Origin: Phellopilus nigrolimitatus
Lineage: Eukaryota > Basidiomycota > Agaricomycetes > Hymenochaetales > Hymenochaetaceae
DNA: 12,542 bases
Direction: 5' to 3'
NCBI GenBank assembly: GCA_021029095.1
Contig: JAJOHG010000594.1
Span: forward strand, 1-12,542
This document shows, in pieces, positions 1 to 8,309 of this stretch. Both the position numbers and the translations under genes were made by a program. The notes under the pieces are model-generated. The model was not told where the DNA came from. It saw only the letters and a program-made list of their open reading frames with translations, and did no database searches. Positions within the stretch are counted from its first letter, which is position 1, and every line of letters begins with the position of its first letter.

Positions 1-1140
1 AACCTTTGCAGCGGACAAGACGAGCACATCTCGGACAGGTTCTTGGACAGAGAACGTTTTCCGAAAAGCGCAAACCAGCTACGTAGAGTGGCCACCACCA
101 CCATCTCCGAGTTCTGGTCCGAGTCTACCCTTGCAACACAGCAACAGCCACGGCTACAGTTTCTGAACCTTCCAGGCGTAGGGGCGTGAGTTTTCAGGGG
201 ACTTTTCGACCTCCACGCATGTCATTTCCGTTACCCGTAGCTCCAAACTCATCTAGCTTTCGCCTGCTCGACCTAAGCAGCGCTGGGATTTGCTCCCTCC
301 GATTCTGCGTCCGGAATGCTCTCCATCCGGGGCCCGCAAGCTGCAGAGCGCGATCGATCATGTATCACAGCGAGCTCAGAAGTCTATAGAATGGCAGTCG
401 TCCAGCCGCCACTGGCTTGTTTGTCGCTGACTACAAGAAACATATCGCGATGCTGTCAGCCACAGAATTAGAACAGCGCTGTGACAAAAAGAAAGGTCTT
501 CGTCTGGGGTTGCTACCCGACTAGCGATGAAACCAAAAAAAAAAAAAACAGGTGAGTTGCCAAGGTTTCTTGCGTGCTATTTTCACAAAGATGGAATATA
601 GTATTGGCCATCCATTATTCTCTGTCCCGGAAAAAGCGTTGACAAGCGTTCTCGTTTCGTTTACGTTTACAAGTCCGCCATCGTTTTGTCATTCTCGCTA
701 AAATGCTATCCTCGCGTGCTTGAAGATGAACATACCGCAGCGTGAGGCAGGATGGACTCCTTCGCCGATTTCATAGGTGTCGAGTACATCTACGCGGGGC
801 ACGAGTCGGGTCAGATGTCGATACTTCGAGAAATGCGGCACGTGTCAATACCACGCTTGGTCGTCTTCCTCTCGGTCACTCGAGATAAACTGTTGTATAT
901 AACTAAATCAAAAAAAAAAAAATGACACACGTCTCCGTAAATACACCCTCGAAGAGGGCAGATGGACGCACAGGCTTACTGCAGAGTAAACACCACGTCC
1001 AGCTCGCAATATAACTCACTAAACGCGCCAGGAGTGAAAGGGTAGAGATCCAGGGAAGCCTCGAGGCGGACAAGACAAGAGAGCGGGAACGCAGACGGGC
1101 GTCTGGCAACAACTGGCTTGTGCATTTCGGGCAGAGGAAA
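1..1140. other. Left intergenic region, no gene recognised
   Basis: No reading frame here has a recognisable domain, and the open frames are short (about 70 residues or fewer) with no exon-intron structure I could build. Composition is mixed and fairly AT-balanced compared with the coding part of the window. It contains two homopolymer A runs, 14 A at about 535-548 and 13 A at about 910-922, and one ATTGG (reverse CCAAT) at 604-608. It could be the 5' flank or untranslated region of a gene lying left of the window, but nothing in the sequence proves this. Confidence 0.5.
535..548. repeat. Homopolymer A(14)
   Basis: A run of 14 adenines. A second run of 13 adenines lies at about 910-922. Neither is next to a recognisable retroposed sequence or a gene end, so I read them as simple low-complexity tracts. 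Confidence 0.8.
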
Positions 1141-1211
1141 CGTCCCCGAAAACGGCGGTAGGTCGGTGATTATCCACGGGTCGTAAGTCATGGTATCGCA
1201 GGCGTTCTGCC
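1141..1211. repeat. Diverged dispersed repeat, copy A
   Basis: This is the first of three related stretches (A 1141-1211, B 1241-1289, C 1798-1862, all in the same orientation). A and C share the order: CGG-GGTA, then CGGYGATY, then TCCACGRG, then TAAGTCAYGG, then CGTYCTGCC. A and B share ACGTCCCC, a GGCGG-like block, and GGACGGTGATTA or its near match GGTCGGTGATTA. No terminal repeats, target duplications or coding capacity are visible. The origin is unknown: a decayed mobile fragment or a repeated regulatory block are both possible. Confidence 0.55.
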
Positions 1212-1240
1212 ATCAGGCATGTTTTCAATTTGGACAGAGG

Positions 1241-1289
1241 GGACGTCCCCAGAAGGCGGAGATAGGACGGTGATTACTGCAAATCGCAG
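1241..1289. repeat. Diverged dispersed repeat, copy B
   Basis: This is the shortest copy, about 30 bp after copy A. It matches the left half of A (GACGTCCCC, then GGACGGTGATTA) and loses similarity at its right end, where only a short ATCGCAG segment is shared. The closeness of A and B suggests a local duplication. Confidence 0.5.
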
Positions 1290-1797
1290 CCAGTCATCCT
1301 TCCGCCAGACATATCAATGTCATCGCCAGAGGTTTCTCATCAGAGGCGCCCAGAATAAAATACGCATTGATCATGCCGCAACGCGGGCCAAGTAACATGC
1401 ACACATCAGCTGCGCCGCGCTCTTTCTTCCGCGGACGCGCGCTCGGTGAACGCAGAGGCGGCCAGACCCGGGCGGGCGGGCGGCTCGCGCAGACGGGGAA
1501 GGCGCGGCGCGCCGTCGACGGTCGGATGGCGGGAGTTGGCGTTATGCGTCGCGACCAGAGGTGGCTCCTGCCGCCACTGACATGTCCTCGCCGCACGGAC
1601 GCACACAGCCCGAGCTTGGGCATTAGAACATAGAGCTAAGGAATTCGCGCCTGTCCGCGGCCACGCATGGCGTACTAGATGCACCAGGAGAAGCGCCGGT
1701 CACCAAGGAAAGAACGCGGAACGAAGCCTGCCGGCCGGCGGGGCACGACAATAGAGAGAGCGGGGCGCGTTCTTCATTTTGGATGCGCGGGGCGCGG
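1290..1797. other. GC-rich intergenic stretch, no gene recognised
   Basis: Frames on both strands here (for example 1294-1623 minus and 1367-1633 plus) translate to Arg/Ala/Pro-rich sequence typical of non-coding GC-rich DNA. No domain, signal peptide or splice-consistent continuation was found. Confidence 0.45.
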
Positions 1798-1862
1798 CCC
1801 CCGGAGACGAGACGGAGGTAAGCCGGCGATCGTCCACGAGCTATAAGTCACGGCGTCCTGCC
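1798..1862. repeat. Diverged dispersed repeat, copy C
   Basis: This is the third copy of the motif described for copy A, about 590 bp further right and in the same orientation. It keeps GGAGGTAAGCCGGCGATC, then TCCACGAG, TATAAGTCACGG and CGTCCTGCC. By eye it is most similar to copy A over its right two thirds. Confidence 0.5.
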
Positions 1863-1963
1863 GTCCCTTATCAACGGGCTGAAAAAAGTGAAACGCGAAC
1901 ACTGCGTTAATCTGCAGCTGGAAATTAAAAATCTTCGGCGCGCTTCTCCGCGGATATGTGCGC

Positions 1964-1979
1964 GCTCTCTCTCTCTCTC
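1964..1979. repeat. (CT)8 microsatellite
   Basis: Eight CT dinucleotides in a row. Such GA/CT tracts are common in fungal promoters, but no gene start lies within 1.7 kb downstream. Confidence 0.85.
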
Positions 1980-2081
1980 GACGGACGCTAGTGCAACTAT
2001 GATGCGTCCTGCGGTCTGGCCTCGCAGAAGCAGCAACGCGCTATACGCACAGCGGGACATCCGCACCGAGTCCCGAGAAAA

Positions 2082-2097
2082 CGCGCGCGCGCGCGCC
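2082..2097. repeat. (CG)8 tract
   Basis: Eight alternating CG dinucleotides, a sequence type able to adopt Z-DNA. It lies about 100 bp right of the (CT)8 tract, in a gene-free interval. Confidence 0.85.
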
Positions 2098-2220
2098 GGG
2101 CACATTCATATTCAGCGCGCAGCCTGGGGCCTGGGCCGGTATCGCGGTGATTGGACGACCCGCGCTTCGGGGCGCCCGGCCGCTGCCATTGGCGGGGGCA
2201 TTTGCGAGGATCAGCCGCCC

Positions 2221-2247
2221 ATGCCATACATGCCATACATGCCATAC
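2221..2247. repeat. Three exact tandem copies of a 9-bp unit
   Basis: The unit ATGCCATAC occurs three times without mismatch. It is divisible by three and would encode Met-Pro-Tyr repeats on the plus strand, but the frame carrying it (1888-2316) has no other protein-like feature, so I treat it as a non-coding minisatellite. Confidence 0.9.
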
Positions 2248-2286
2248 AGTTTCCAGTCACCCCCCGTGTTCGAATCCGAATTCGAC

Positions 2287-2307
2287 GCGCCGGCGCCGGC
2301 GCCGGCG
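2287..2307. repeat. GCGCCG hexamer repeat, about 3.5 copies
   Basis: A perfect period-6 GC-only tract, self-complementary and able to form a hairpin. It lies 40 bp right of the 9-bp tandem repeat. Confidence 0.8.
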
Positions 2308-3540
2308 TTGATATGACGGGGGGTCTGCGATGCGATACGACTTTCTCCGTGCAAGCTTTTTGCTATAGCGAAAATCAAACATGGTCATGCATGGTGCGGC
2401 TACCAGGCGAGGGTCGGGCGCGTTTGGGGTGAGGGCGAGGGTCGCGAGGCGGCCGAAGCTCCGGTGCGCTGAACGTGACCCGCGGGTGCGCGCGATTGGC
2501 GAGGGGGTCATGCGGACGCGCACTACGCGCTTTTGTGGCTTCGCTTCGGAGCTTTCAGTATGGACGACGGGTTCCTGCTGCACACGCTCGCCGCCCGGGT
2601 GGCGGCATCTGTAGCTCTCCCGTTTGGTTTGTCGCGCGCCGGGTGGTATGGGAGCGCGCGATGATGCGTGTGGACGCGGTGACGGTGTTGGGAGCTGCAG
2701 CCGAAGGCTTTGCAGCGAAGCATTTGTATAGGACCTTTGCCGACGCGCGTCCAGGAGCGTCTCTCATTGGCCGGAGCGCGTCCACCGTTCGTTCAGGGCA
2801 GCCGAAAACACCCGTTGTGTCCTCCGGAGACATATTCCGTTTTGTCTTTTTTTCATAACTTTCGTAACGAAACGACCTCCCGATCCGACGAGGTCAATGC
2901 CGCCGCATTTGCGCTCTCCGGCGTGTAAATCGACTTTGTTTTTTGTGCCAATGGCATTTCTGTGCAAGAAAAAAAAAGAAACCCAGTTGGGTGCGCCCGG
3001 GGCGAGTCGGGAGTGAAGAACGATGATGGTACCGTGACCAAGCTGTCCGAGCCGCCACGACCTCCGTGCACGTGCAGACTGAATCGCCGCCCGAGGGCTT
3101 CCGTGAGACCATTCGCCCTCAGTGGCCTTGGATGACCGAGCAGAACCTGGCGTCCCATTGGCCGTGGCGATTCCGGGGCGGACGAAAGGAATCAATTTAT
3201 CCAGGACGGCGCAGCAGTTCGCGGTGTGCAGGTGTGCAGGTGACTGATGGAGAGACGCTTCTCAATTGCAACCCATGCGCGTATCTCAGAATCTTGGTTT
3301 CATTCGCTGGACTAGCAGCTGCGAATGTGCGGCTGGAACGATGAAGCGCGGTGGGTAGCGTGAAAGACGAAAATAGTTTGCGTGTGTTGGTGGGCGAAGA
3401 GCGCCGCTCGCGGAAGGAACAGGGCGGCGGCAGCAGCGGACACGCGAGGGAGGGTAGCTTGGTGCGATCCGCGTCGACCCGCCGAGCCGGCATGACATAG
3501 CGCAGTGGCAATATATTAGCCAAATGAAGTAACCAGGTCC
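2308..3540. other. Intergenic region upstream of FDH, no gene recognised
   Basis: I could not recognise any protein here. The longest open frame (2764-3195 minus, 143 codons) lacks any known motif and has no supported continuation. Three ATTGG pentamers (CCAAT boxes read on the minus strand) lie at 2495, 2766 and 3157. Two more lie just left, at 2150 and 2188. These could belong to the FDH promoter or to an unannotated transcript. Confidence 0.45.
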
Positions 3541-3565
3541 GCGGAGTAGGACGCGGGGTAGGTGG

Positions 3566-3572
3566 TATATAA
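3566..3572 (+). promoter_or_regulatory. TATA box of the formate dehydrogenase gene
   Basis: A perfect TATATAA lies 122 nt before the FDH start codon, followed by a pyrimidine-rich leader. A GCGGGG element of the CreA/Mig1 type lies a few bases upstream (about 3553-3558), and a forward CCAAT lies at 3673-3677, probably within the leader. The TATA position fits a transcription start around 3600. The regulatory meaning of the other two elements is inference. Confidence 0.6.
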
Positions 3573-3693
3573 CTTAGCGGTCACCTGGCGGTTGTAGTAG
3601 TTCTCAGCAACCTTTCCATTCTTCCCACTTGACAAGTGTCTATACAGTCACCCCCCATTCATCCCGACTAAACCAATCATACGGCCTGCCGCC

Positions 3694-5354
3694 ATGTCTG
3701 CCCTCCGCTTATCCCAGGCAATCGCAAAATCTTATAAGGCCCCCTTCCGTTCCCAACTCGCAAGATCTAAATTCCACTCGTCCGCACCCGCAAACATGAA
3801 GGTTCGCTGCCCCCTCTTATCGATCCCTCCTGCGTCCCGCTCCTCACCCCCTTCTCCCAGATTCTCGCTGTTCTCTACGACGGTCACCAGGCTGCTCTCG
3901 AGGAGCCCAAACTCCTCGGCACCACCGAGAACAAGGTCCGTCCCTGCTTAATGCCACCGCCGTCCTCATCTTACCTTTGCGCATACAGCTCGGCATCGAG
4001 GCCTGGTTGAAGAGTCTCGGTCACGAGCTTGTCGTAAGCTGCCTCCTGTCTGTCTAGACTGCGCTCTGTGCTCACCAACTCGTCTTCAAGGTCACCAGCG
4101 ACAAGGAGGGCAAAGACAGCGTCTTCCAAAAAGAGATTACAGATGTGAGTCTTTGCCCGCAAGCACCCGTCCGTCTCCGCCGTATTAATAGCAACGCTCC
4201 CCCGCACAGGCCGAAATTCTCATCACCACCCCCTTCCACCCCGGGTATCTCACGCGCGACCTCGTCGAGAAGGTAAGCGGTGGCCTCAATCCTCAGACGC
4301 CTGGGCGCCTAACGCTGACGTCATCGTCTGCTCCCGAAGGCCAAGAACCTCAAAGTCTGCGTAACAGCAGGCGTCGGCTCGGACCACATCGACCTCAACG
4401 CCGCCGCCGAGCGGGGCATCGAGGTCCTCGAGGTTCGTCCCTTTTATCGGCGCCGGCGCGTCCCGTGGTGCTAAGTCCGCACAGGTCACCGGCTCGAACG
4501 TCACCTCCGTCGCGGAGCACGTCGTCATGTCCATGCTGCTCCTCGTGCGCAACTTCGTCCCCGCGCACGAGATGATCGAGCGCGGCGACTGGAAGGTCTC
4601 CGACGTCGCCCGCAACGCGTACGACCTCGAGGGCAAGGTCATCGGCACGATCGGCGCCGGCCGCATCGGCTACCGCGTCCTCCAGCGCGTCCTGCCCTTC
4701 AACCCGAAGGAGCTCCTGTACTACGACTACGCGCCCCTGCCCGAAGGTCAGTCCCCGCGCGCCGAGTTGCCCGTAATCCGCCCCCCGCTGAAGCGCGTTA
4801 TTTTGCAGACGCCGCGAAGCCGCTCAACGCGCGGCGCGTCGAGGACCTGAAGGACTTCGTCTCGCAGTGCGACGTCGTCACCGTCAACTGCCCGCTGCAC
4901 GAGGGCACGCGGGGGCTCGTCAACGCCGAGCTGCTCTCGCACTTCAAGAAGGGCGCGTGGCTCGTCAACACCGCGCGCGGCGCGATCTGCGACGCGGACG
5001 CGGTCGCCGCCGCGGTCAAGTCGGGGCACATCAACGGGTACGCGGGCGACGTGTGGAACGTGCAGCCGTCGCCGCGCGACCACCCGTGGCGCACGATGAA
5101 GAACCCGCTCGGCGGCGGGAACGGCATGGTCCCGCACTACTCGGGCACGACGCTCGACGCGCAGGCGCGCTACGCGGCGGGCACGCGCGAGATCCTCTCG
5201 AACTACTTCAACGGCCAGCCGCAGACGCCCGCGAATATCATCGTCGGGAAGAAGGGCTACGAGACCAAGGCTTGTGAGTGGCATTACGTCTCCCGTCCAC
5301 CGTTCGGGTTACTGACTGCTTTCGCTCTCTTTAGACGGCCAGCGCACCAAGTAG
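3694..5354 (+). CDS. FDH: NAD-dependent formate dehydrogenase, 9 exons, 394 aa
   Basis: Oxidises formate to CO2 with reduction of NAD+. In wood-decay fungi it disposes of formate from oxalate decarboxylation. Exons: 3694-3801, 3861-3935, 3989-4033, 4091-4144, 4210-4272, 4340-4432, 4485-4746, 4809-5273 and 5335-5354. All introns are GT-AG, 52-67 nt, and all junction phases agree. Residues matching the known catalytic set are FHP 103-105, Asn151, the Rossmann motif GAGRIG 203-208, Asp227 in YYDY (NAD specificity), Arg290 in NTARG, Gln319 and His343 in the PHYSGTTL segment. Residues 1-34 are rich in Arg, Lys and Ser with almost no acidic residues, ending HSSAPAN, as in mitochondrial presequences. 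A second Met (codon 35, position 3796) begins the enzyme core and could give a cytosolic form. Length fits the family plus a presequence. A TATA box precedes it. It converges on GCN5 with 287 bp between stop codons. Confidence 0.96.
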
Positions 5355-5641
5355 AGCGGGAGCGATGTGTTGAGATTATGTGCCATTATTAGTTGTTGTT
5401 GTTGTCCTTCTGATATCATTTTTTGTATACTGTAAACCTCAATTACTGCCGCAATTTCACGTCTTTTGTGCCTTGTCCGTTTCGGTGAAAGCAAGAAGGA
5501 TAAGGATACGTGTAACGATATACATAACAGACTAAGTACATACACAGGTGAAATTCCAGGAGAGCCAGGCAGAAGGAACGAGGAAGGCGAGGATGAGTCA
5601 GAACAGGAGAAAAGGGGAAAAAAAGACGAAGGCAATCAGTC
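5355..5641. other. Shared 3' region between FDH and GCN5
   Basis: Short convergent interval between two stop codons. It has a (TTG)n-like stretch and a T run followed by TATAC at about 5394-5430, plausible for FDH 3' end formation. It also has a purine-rich block at about 5550-5635 that would be pyrimidine-rich in the GCN5 transcript. There is no canonical AATAAA on either strand that I could assign, and no gene. Confidence 0.5.
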
Positions 5642-7477
5642 TCATTCGACGTCGACCTTGTCCACGAGCTCCTTCAGGACCTTCTCGAGCTTGTTCGCGT
5701 TGCGGAAGTACACCGAGCCCTCCTGGTTGTACGTGCGGCAGTTGCGGAACACGAGCAGCGCGTCCGCGACGAACGCGTCCAGCACCGCGTACTGGCCCGT
5801 CTCTAGCTTGTGCTCCATCGTGCTGAAGTCTGCCGGGGGGCACGCCGAGTCAATGCAACCAAGTCAGATAGGATAGTTTTGCAGCTGGGGAAAGGACGCG
5901 CACCCATCGGGTTCTTGATCACGTTGTAGTAGTCCGGGACCTCCTCCGTGCTGACGGGGTGGATGAACGCCCACGAGACGGGGTGGTTCTGCAGCTCGAT
6001 GAGGATGCGCCGCATCGCCGTGTACAGCGGGCGCTTCGCGAACGCGAGCGCGGACACCTCCGCCTGCATGTCCGGCGTCCAGCCCGTCTCGCCTAGAAAA
6101 CCGACAATCAGACCGCGAACGCAGAGGACGACGTGGGCGCACTTACGCAGCCCGGGCACGTCCTGCGGCTCGACGCGCGCGCCCGCGCCCGCGTCCGCGT
6201 CCGCGCTGTCGCGGAACTGCGGGAGCCCCGGGTGGACGACGTGGCTGCGGCTCATCTCGCGGATCTTCGCGAGGACGGCGTCGCGCTGGCGCGCGACGAG
6301 CGCGGGCGCGGCGAGGTAGTCGACCTTGGGGAGCATCTTGCACTGCATGATCGTGCCGCCCTCGTAGTCCTTGATGTAGCCTGCCCACACCGCGCGGTCG
6401 AGCGTGATCGTCTTCGAGAAGCCCTGCTTCTGGAAGTAGCCCACCGCGTAGTTGTCCGCGTACGTGAGGAAGTGCATCATGTCCGGGTACGCGCGCCGGA
6501 TGTGCATCTTGAAGTGGTTCATCAGCATCCCGCCGTAGCCCTGTGAAGGGAGGGATAAGGATAATAATAATAATAAGTGCATCCTTCGCTTTTGATATCA
6601 GATTTTGTTAGAGCCCCGCAGCGCACCTTGACCTGGTCGACGGACGCTGTGGCGAAGAAGACGATTTCGGCGAAGCCGCGCTGGGGGAACGGGCGGTAGC
6701 AGATCCCGCCGACGACTTTAAAGCCGTGCTTGACGATGGCCAGCGCCTTCGAGTTGGTGTCGTAGACAAGCCGCGCGATGTACTCTCGCGGCATCTTGGG
6801 CAGCTGCTTCTGGAACAGCGTCTTCAAGCCGGTGAGGATGATGAGCGCGCGGGGCGACTTGTCGTTCTCGACGGCGGTCACTTGGATAACGCCTTGCCGC
6901 ATCTCGACGTACACGGCCTTCTCTGGACGCACTGTGCTCTGCATGGTGGCGTCAAGGGGGGTGTTCAAAGGAGGATGCAATAGAGGAAGTGGCTCACTGG
7001 TGTCTGTGCAGTTGTACCTGTGTCGACCGTAACTCCCGTCGCCAGGCGTGACAGCTGTTTGTCGTCGAGCTTCTCCTCGAGCTTGACCTTTGTCTCGTGG
7101 GACAAAAGGCCGTTCATGCGCCCGTTCATCTTCGAGCCCTGCGCGGCCGAATGGGGCTGCTCGGACGGGAGCGAGGTGTGCGCGATGCCCTTCTTGCCGT
7201 TGGACTTCTTGCCGCTCTTGCCGCTCTTGCCGGCGCGGTGCACGGAGCGCACGCCGTTCGTGCCTGCGGCTGCGGCTGCGGCTGCGCCCGTGGTTCGGGG
7301 GATGCGCGCAGCGAGGGGCCGGTCTTCCTCGTCTTCGTCGTCGTCCGGCTCGCTCAAAGAAGAGTCGGACTGCGAGGTGCGGCGCCGCTTTGGCGGGGGC
7401 TGTGGTGCATCGCTCAGAGCGGAATCAGGGGACAGAGGGTGCTTGGCGGGCGATGCGGGTGGCTCTGAGAGAGACAT
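5642..7477 (-). CDS. GCN5: GCN5 histone acetyltransferase (HAT plus bromodomain)
   Basis: Catalytic subunit of SAGA/ADA; it acetylates lysines of histone H3 in the nucleus. Exons on the minus strand: 7477-6998, 6938-6627, 6540-6147, 6092-5904 and 5829-5642, giving 520 residues. Introns are GT-AG, 54-86 nt, with matching phases. Residues 1-160 are a low-complexity nuclear tail with a basic PPKRRR patch, acidic [11 protein letters not shown] and a run of seven Ala. The HAT domain covers about 170-390: [16 protein letters not shown], Glu251 in FAEIVF (matching yeast catalytic Glu173), the acetyl-CoA loop QVKGYGG and [10 protein letters not shown]. After the GWTPDM linker, the bromodomain covers about 410-515 with [13 protein letters not shown] and the acetyl-lysine-binding Asn493 in RTYN. 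The start used here is the Met at 7477. A longer form joined to the upstream exons is possible (see 7496-8168). The intron before GWTPDM is 54 nt and stop-free, so its retention would add 18 residues. The first intron inside the HAT domain carries an (ATA)5 tract. Confidence 0.95.
6561..6575. repeat. (ATA)5 microsatellite inside a GCN5 intron
   Basis: Five ATA units on the plus strand, read as TAT/TTA repeats in the GCN5 transcript, upstream of the CCTTCACAG acceptor at 6541. It lengthens this intron to 86 nt compared with 54-74 for the other core GCN5 introns. Confidence 0.8.
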
Positions 7478-7527
7478 GGCTCGAAGCTGAGTGATTTAGG
7501 GAGGCGGGAGAACAATGAGAAACTTGC
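7465..7527 (-). other. Candidate GC-AG intron joining the PCAF_N-like exons to GCN5
   Basis: The donor reads CCAG then GCAAGT, the classical GC-type donor. A CTAAAT branch-like element lies at about 7499-7494, and the acceptor reads TCTCTCAG. The length is 63 nt, a multiple of three, and it removes the in-frame TAA at 7498-7496 and the Met at 7477, joining ...SENSP to EPPASP.... An earlier CAG ending at 7487 would shift the frame. It lies only a few bases from the branch element, which argues against its use. A GAG acceptor ending at 7480 (48 nt) would also keep frame but is a poor acceptor type. Confidence 0.55.
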
Positions 7528-8168
7528 CTGGAGAGTTCTCGGACAAGGGGCTGGACACGTGCCCGGGGAGCTGCATCTGCAGGCGCAGGGAGTCGATATC
7601 GTCGTCTGTGTAAGCGAAATCGAGAAGCCTGTCCTTGTCCTTCACAGATGGAAATCAGTATCACGACGGAGCACGCGCATGCACGGCCTGCGGCGAATGT
7701 TCGCACCTTGATAGAGCGAGAAGCGCGGAGGGGGGGAGGGGCGTCAGCGGCGTGCCCAGGCGCTCATTTTTTCTTATTCTGGAGTTTGGGGGGAACGGGG
7801 AGGGGGGCCGGGACGGGACGCACCGAAAGCAGCTCGTCGAGCCGGACGGCGACTCTGGCGCGGCGGGCGTACTCGTCCTTGCCGAGGCGGCGCTCGTCGG
7901 CGCCGTGCTGGCGCGCGTTGTGGCCGCACGCGCAGACCTCGAGGTAGCGGGCGTCGCGGTCCTCCTCGTCGGAGCCGTACTGGGCGAGGTCGCCGATGGA
8001 CTGGGCCTGCTGGGCGGAGTCGAGGACGAGGTCGGCGCCGGGGGCGGGGCGGAGGCCGAGGCAGGCGTCGTCGCACTCTGAGCAGCGGGAATGTCTGGCG
8101 ATCTTGAGGTCGAGGGCATGCTTGCTGAGGCTGCTGAACTGGAAGCCAGCGGGGTACAGCGTGCTCAT
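7496..8168 (-). CDS. PCAF_N-like Cys/His module, likely 5' exons of GCN5
   Basis: Exon 8168-7824 (115 codons) splices through a 184-nt intron (GTGCGT donor, TACTGAT branch, TGTGAAG acceptor ending at 7640) to an exon starting at 7639. Unspliced beyond that, it stops at 7498-7496, giving 162 residues. Cys29, Cys32, Cys36 and then Cys79, Cys81, His83, His88 look like a zinc site. The order CACGHNARQH, followed by a helix of the type EYARRARVAVRLDELL, resembles the C-x2-C-x-H-x4-H and helix of the PCAF_N domain in animal GCN5/PCAF. It is also acidic (GSDEEDRD). The stop lies 18 nt before, and in the same frame as, the GCN5 Met at 7477. Either it is a separate small gene, or (my preference) a GC-AG intron makes it the N-terminus of a 668-residue GCN5. 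The 184-nt intron is long for this window and could hide a tiny exon. Confidence 0.7.
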
Positions 8169-8309
8169 TCTACCCGAGTGACAGAGACCAAGTCTTGCAA
8201 ATAGGCGCCCATGGGGTGTCGCCGCCGACGCGACCTTCCTTCCCCTTCGGGATTTTCAGGATTTTCGGGATCGACACGCCTTTTCTTGCCTGCGGGCTGC
8301 GTGCTGACG
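8169..8309. promoter_or_regulatory. Bidirectional promoter region, GCN5 side and GH45-like gene
   Basis: Only 141 bp separate the two divergent start codons at 8168 (minus) and 8310 (plus), so both promoters and leaders must share or overlap this interval or extend into the genes. No TATA box is visible. An upstream ATG at 8211 is in frame with the GH45-like start and would add 33 Arg/Ser-rich residues before the signal peptide. I therefore favour 8310. Confidence 0.5.

Noticed and set aside
2268..2277. GTTCGAATCC, resembling a tRNA B box
   Set aside because: The flanking bases do not pair into a T stem, and no acceptor stem, anticodon arm or A box fits upstream.
1888..2316. A 142-codon plus-strand open frame containing Met-Pro-Tyr repeats
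   Set aside because: The frame runs through (CT)8, (CG)8 and hexamer repeats. The repeat-encoded residues are a by-product of non-coding tandem DNA.
2764..3195. A 143-codon minus-strand open frame upstream of FDH
   Set aside because: No recognisable motif, no signal peptide, poor codon bias compared with the real genes here, and no supported exons around it.
4748..5284. A 178-codon minus-strand open frame
   Set aside because: Antisense to FDH exon 8, composed of Arg/Val/Ala repeats produced by the GC-rich third positions of FDH.
7020..7490. Plus-strand open frames with Ser or Ala runs
   Set aside because: They are antisense to the low-complexity N-terminal exon of GCN5.
8211..8309. An upstream in-frame ATG for the GH45-like gene, adding 33 residues
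   Set aside because: The extension is Arg/Ser-rich and would bury the signal peptide that begins at the 8310 Met; it also consumes most of the divergent promoter.
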